Part shown: one piece after another, positions 62,449 through 64,000 of the stretch
Layout of the letters: each line of letters opens with the position of its first letter
Position numbering within the stretch: the stretch's first letter is position 1
DNA from: Pontibacter litorisediminis
GTDB taxonomy: Bacteria > Bacteroidota > Bacteroidia > Cytophagales > Hymenobacteraceae
Direction of reading: 5' to 3'
DNA: 64,000 nt
Assembly (NCBI RefSeq): GCF_029360645.1
Contig: NZ_JARDUA010000001.1
Coordinates: 806,001 to 870,000, forward strand
Notes under the pieces: model-generated
Seen by the model: the letters and a program-made list of their open reading frames with translations, nothing else
Databases searched by the model: none
Told to the model about the DNA's origin: nothing
Translations under genes and position numbers: made by a program

Positions 62449-62535
62449 CCGGCAGAAGTATAAATTAAAGTGTAACGCCTGAAGAGAAGCCATACTTCCC
62501 AGTTAAGGGTTTATACTTTCTCTAAAAGGTAAAAT

Positions 62536-62571
62536 AAAACAGCCCGGCAGCAAAAGCTACCGGGCTGTTTT
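62536..62571. terminator. Intrinsic terminator between convergent genes
   Basis: AAAACAGCCCGG pairs with CCGGGCTGTTTT around a 12-base loop, with A- and T-runs on either side. It serves the M28 peptidase (+) and the SusE-type gene (-). Confidence 0.9.
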
Positions 62572-62591
62572 GGTTTTATAGGTGGCCTTAC

Positions 62592-63602
62592 TTATTCTAT
62601 TGTGTACGTGTAGCCAGATGGGGTCAAGTTCAGCTTCACGGTGTATTGCTTGGTGGCACCTACTTGAATGTTGCCGCCGTCATACTTGAGCTGAGGTCCA
62701 GAACCGTCCAAGCCGAGGTTCACATCCCAGCCATCATTCTCCCTGAACTTGAAAGCTTTGCCGCTTTCCAGGTTGATCGTGGCGGTCCACTCATACTTTC
62801 CTTTGCTGGCAGAAACCAGGGTCATGTCAGTATCGTTGTCCCATCCTCCCGGGGTTGCATCACCAATAACACCCCAGTTAGATTTAACCAGGCTGTACGT
62901 TCCAGCCTTAGGGTTGATGCGCAAGCGGTAGAAGCCATCGGCCGGAACGGTGATGTTATCCTCATCCGTGTCCGTCAGGGCACCTTCTTCTCCCTTTTTG
63001 GCCCCCATGTCGCCATCCCATCCTGTGTTAGTAGGAAGGATCTTCAGGCCATCGCCATCTACCGTGAAGTAACCGAACACATCATACCACTCGGTCACCA
63101 CCCCATCATCTTCTTTTGTATGGCGCATCATCTTGATACCGTTGGTTGGCTCCCAGCCAGCAGCAGACGACCCACCGACCAAATAATAGTTTTTGATTGG
63201 GGAAGGCTTGAAATGCACAGTTCTTGTCTTCTCCGTTTGGCCACCGCCACCTACAGCAACGGCTTTCAGCACGTAATCACCGGACCACGAGCCGTCTTCG
63301 GGCACCTCTACCTCCGTAGTGAAAACAAAGCCATTTCCTTCGTTAACCAGCGTCTCAGTGTGAACTGTTTCAGTAGGGTTATCTTCATGAGCCAAGGAAA
63401 TCTGCACTTCCCTGGCCTGGTTTGCCAACAACTTTACCTCAAACGTTTCACCGAAGAAGACTGTATCCGGTGTCTGCGCGTCAAGCGACACTACAAGTTC
63501 ATCCAACTCATGCTCTACCTTGTCGCAAGAGCTGAACGTCAGCAGGGCACCGCTAAGCGAGAGCAGCGCCATAAGCCTGTATAGTATATTTACTCTTCTC
63601 AT
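62592..63602 (-). CDS. SusE/SusF-type outer-membrane lipoprotein
   Basis: A 336-residue surface lipoprotein. The signal ends TFSSC (C26). Residues about 35-135 form an Ig-like domain (DTVFFGETFEVKLLA). Two SusE/SusF starch-binding-like modules follow: YYLVGGSSAAGWEPTNGIKM at about 147, and WGVIGDATPGGWDNDTDM at about 240, each with the W and G pattern of the family. It likely binds a glycan at the cell surface and works with the SusD encoded just upstream and a SusC beyond the window. The glycan cannot be named, though alpha-glucans are typical. Confidence 0.92.
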   Translation of the reverse strand: MRRVNILYRLMALLSLSGALLTFSSCDKVEHELDELVVSLDAQTPDTVFFGETFEVKLLANQAREVQISLAHEDNPTETVHTETLVNEGNGFVFTTEVEVPEDGSWSGDYVLKAVAVGGGGQTEKTRTVHFKPSPIKNYYLVGGSSAAGWEPTNGIKMMRHTKEDDGVVTEWYDVFGYFTVDGDGLKILPTNTGWDGDMGAKKGEEGALTDTDEDNITVPADGFYRLRINPKAGTYSLVKSNWGVIGDATPGGWDNDTDMTLVSASKGKYEWTATINLESGKAFKFRENDGWDVNLGLDGSGPQLKYDGGNIQVGATKQYTVKLNLTPSGYTYTIE

Positions 63603-63619
63603 TTTTCGAAATTTTAGGA

Positions 63620-64000
63620 TTAATAACCAGGGTTTTGCACAAGGTTAGGGTTCGACGCGATCGCTGTAGCTGGAATCGGGAAGAGACGCTTATAGGTCTC
63701 ACCCGGGTTGGCAGGCTTGAACAGTATCTCATCCTCAAACCTCCCGAAGCGAATCATGTCTGTACGACGGGTCATCTCCAGCGCAAACTCGCGGCCTCTT
63801 TCATTGTAGATGTTCTGCAGTGTCAGGTTAGCGTCTGTGTACCTAAACTCAGGGTTATCGTTGAAGGCTCTGTCACGGACCTGGTTTACGAGCGCCAGCG
63901 CATCTGCCCTTGACCCTAGGCTGCTGCCCCTTAGGATAGCCTCCGCTTTCATCAGAAGCACGTCGGCATAACGGAAGATCACCACATCGTTGTTAGCGTT
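63620..64000 (-). CDS. SusD/RagB family lipoprotein, 3' end (partial)
   Basis: The last 126 codons of a SusD-type gene; the start lies beyond the right edge. The segment VIFRYADVLLMKAEAIL is the hallmark near the SusD C-terminus, followed by DALALVNQVRDRAF, IYNERGREFALEMTRRTDMIRFG and the end ATAIASNPNLVQNPGY. SusD captures substrate at the outer surface for SusC. Seventeen bases separate it from the SusE/F gene, so they form one operon. Confidence 0.95.
   Translation of the reverse strand, partial: NANNDVVIFRYADVLLMKAEAILRGSSLGSRADALALVNQVRDRAFNDNPEFRYTDANLTLQNIYNERGREFALEMTRRTDMIRFGRFEDEILFKPANPGETYKRLFPIPATAIASNPNLVQNPGY

Noticed and set aside
62646..63584. 312-codon plus-strand frame opposite the SusE/F gene
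   Set aside because: Antisense shadow; the minus-strand product has a lipobox and family modules.
1..64000. tRNA, rRNA, CRISPR array, insertion sequence, integrase or prophage
   Set aside because: I searched for tRNA T-arm signatures, spaced direct repeats and transposase or integrase motifs and found none that hold up.

Overview
The window reads as ordinary chromosome of a Bacteroidota member, most likely a Cytophagales/Hymenobacteraceae organism of the Pontibacter type; the genus is my inference. Supporting evidence: SusC-, SusD- and SusE-type outer-membrane genes at the two ends, a type IX secretion (T9SS) sorting tail on a large secreted nuclease, several promoters of the Bacteroidota type (TAnnTTTG at about -7, TTTG at about -33), a menaquinone pathway, and moderately GC-rich coding with AT-rich gaps. 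I see no tRNA, rRNA, CRISPR array, transposase, integrase or prophage.

Layout. 1-1835: 5' part of a SusC-type gene. 2.7-7.9 kb: a Mut7-C protein and a tightly overlapping operon yjjX-pxpB-pxpC-pxpA-transporter for 5-oxoproline use. 8-14.5 kb: a lipoprotein M1 aminopeptidase converging on a 1263-residue secreted nuclease with three repeated N-terminal domains. 14.8-17.3 kb: pyruvate dehydrogenase E2 and a histidine phosphatase. 17.4-25.8 kb: thioesterase, menF, menD, two tandem DoxX genes, menE, and three smaller genes. 25.9-30.5 kb: histidine degradation (hutU, hutI, hutG), interrupted by a structured non-coding block. 30.6-40.3 kb: methyltransferase, cytochrome c lipoprotein, metzincin-type protease, BrnQ transporter, M28-type peptidase, universal stress protein and small genes. 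40.4-51.6 kb: two tandem RluF-type pseudouridine synthases, pirin, cysM, a DJ-1/PfpI protein, a PQQ-type sugar dehydrogenase, an SDR, a flavin oxidoreductase, DinB and an alpha/beta hydrolase. 51.7-57.4 kb: a lipoprotein, then a coupled set of small CxxC protein, GT2 glycosyltransferase, membrane polyferredoxin and NAD(P)/FAD oxidoreductase. 57.9-62.4 kb: a histidine kinase with a degenerate receiver, an acyl-CoA dehydrogenase and an M28 peptidase. 62.6-64 kb: a SusE/F lipoprotein and the 3' end of a SusD gene.

Taken together the window leans towards protein and amino-acid scavenging: four exported peptidases (M1, metzincin-type, two M28-type), a branched-chain amino-acid carrier, histidine degradation and 5-oxoproline hydrolysis. 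Menaquinone synthesis, a cytochrome c, PDH E2 and the polyferredoxin/flavoprotein pair supply electron-transfer functions.

The most unusual signal is not a gene. The heptamer AAGTATA/TATACTT recurs roughly 80 times by eye, in both orientations, in coding and non-coding DNA and in every reading frame, where about 5-8 would be expected. Second-tier observations are the structured block inside the hut cluster, the NRAMP-like transporter lacking the usual metal-binding motifs, the tandem RluF pair whose second copy has a changed active-site motif, and the flavoprotein/polyferredoxin/GT2 cluster.
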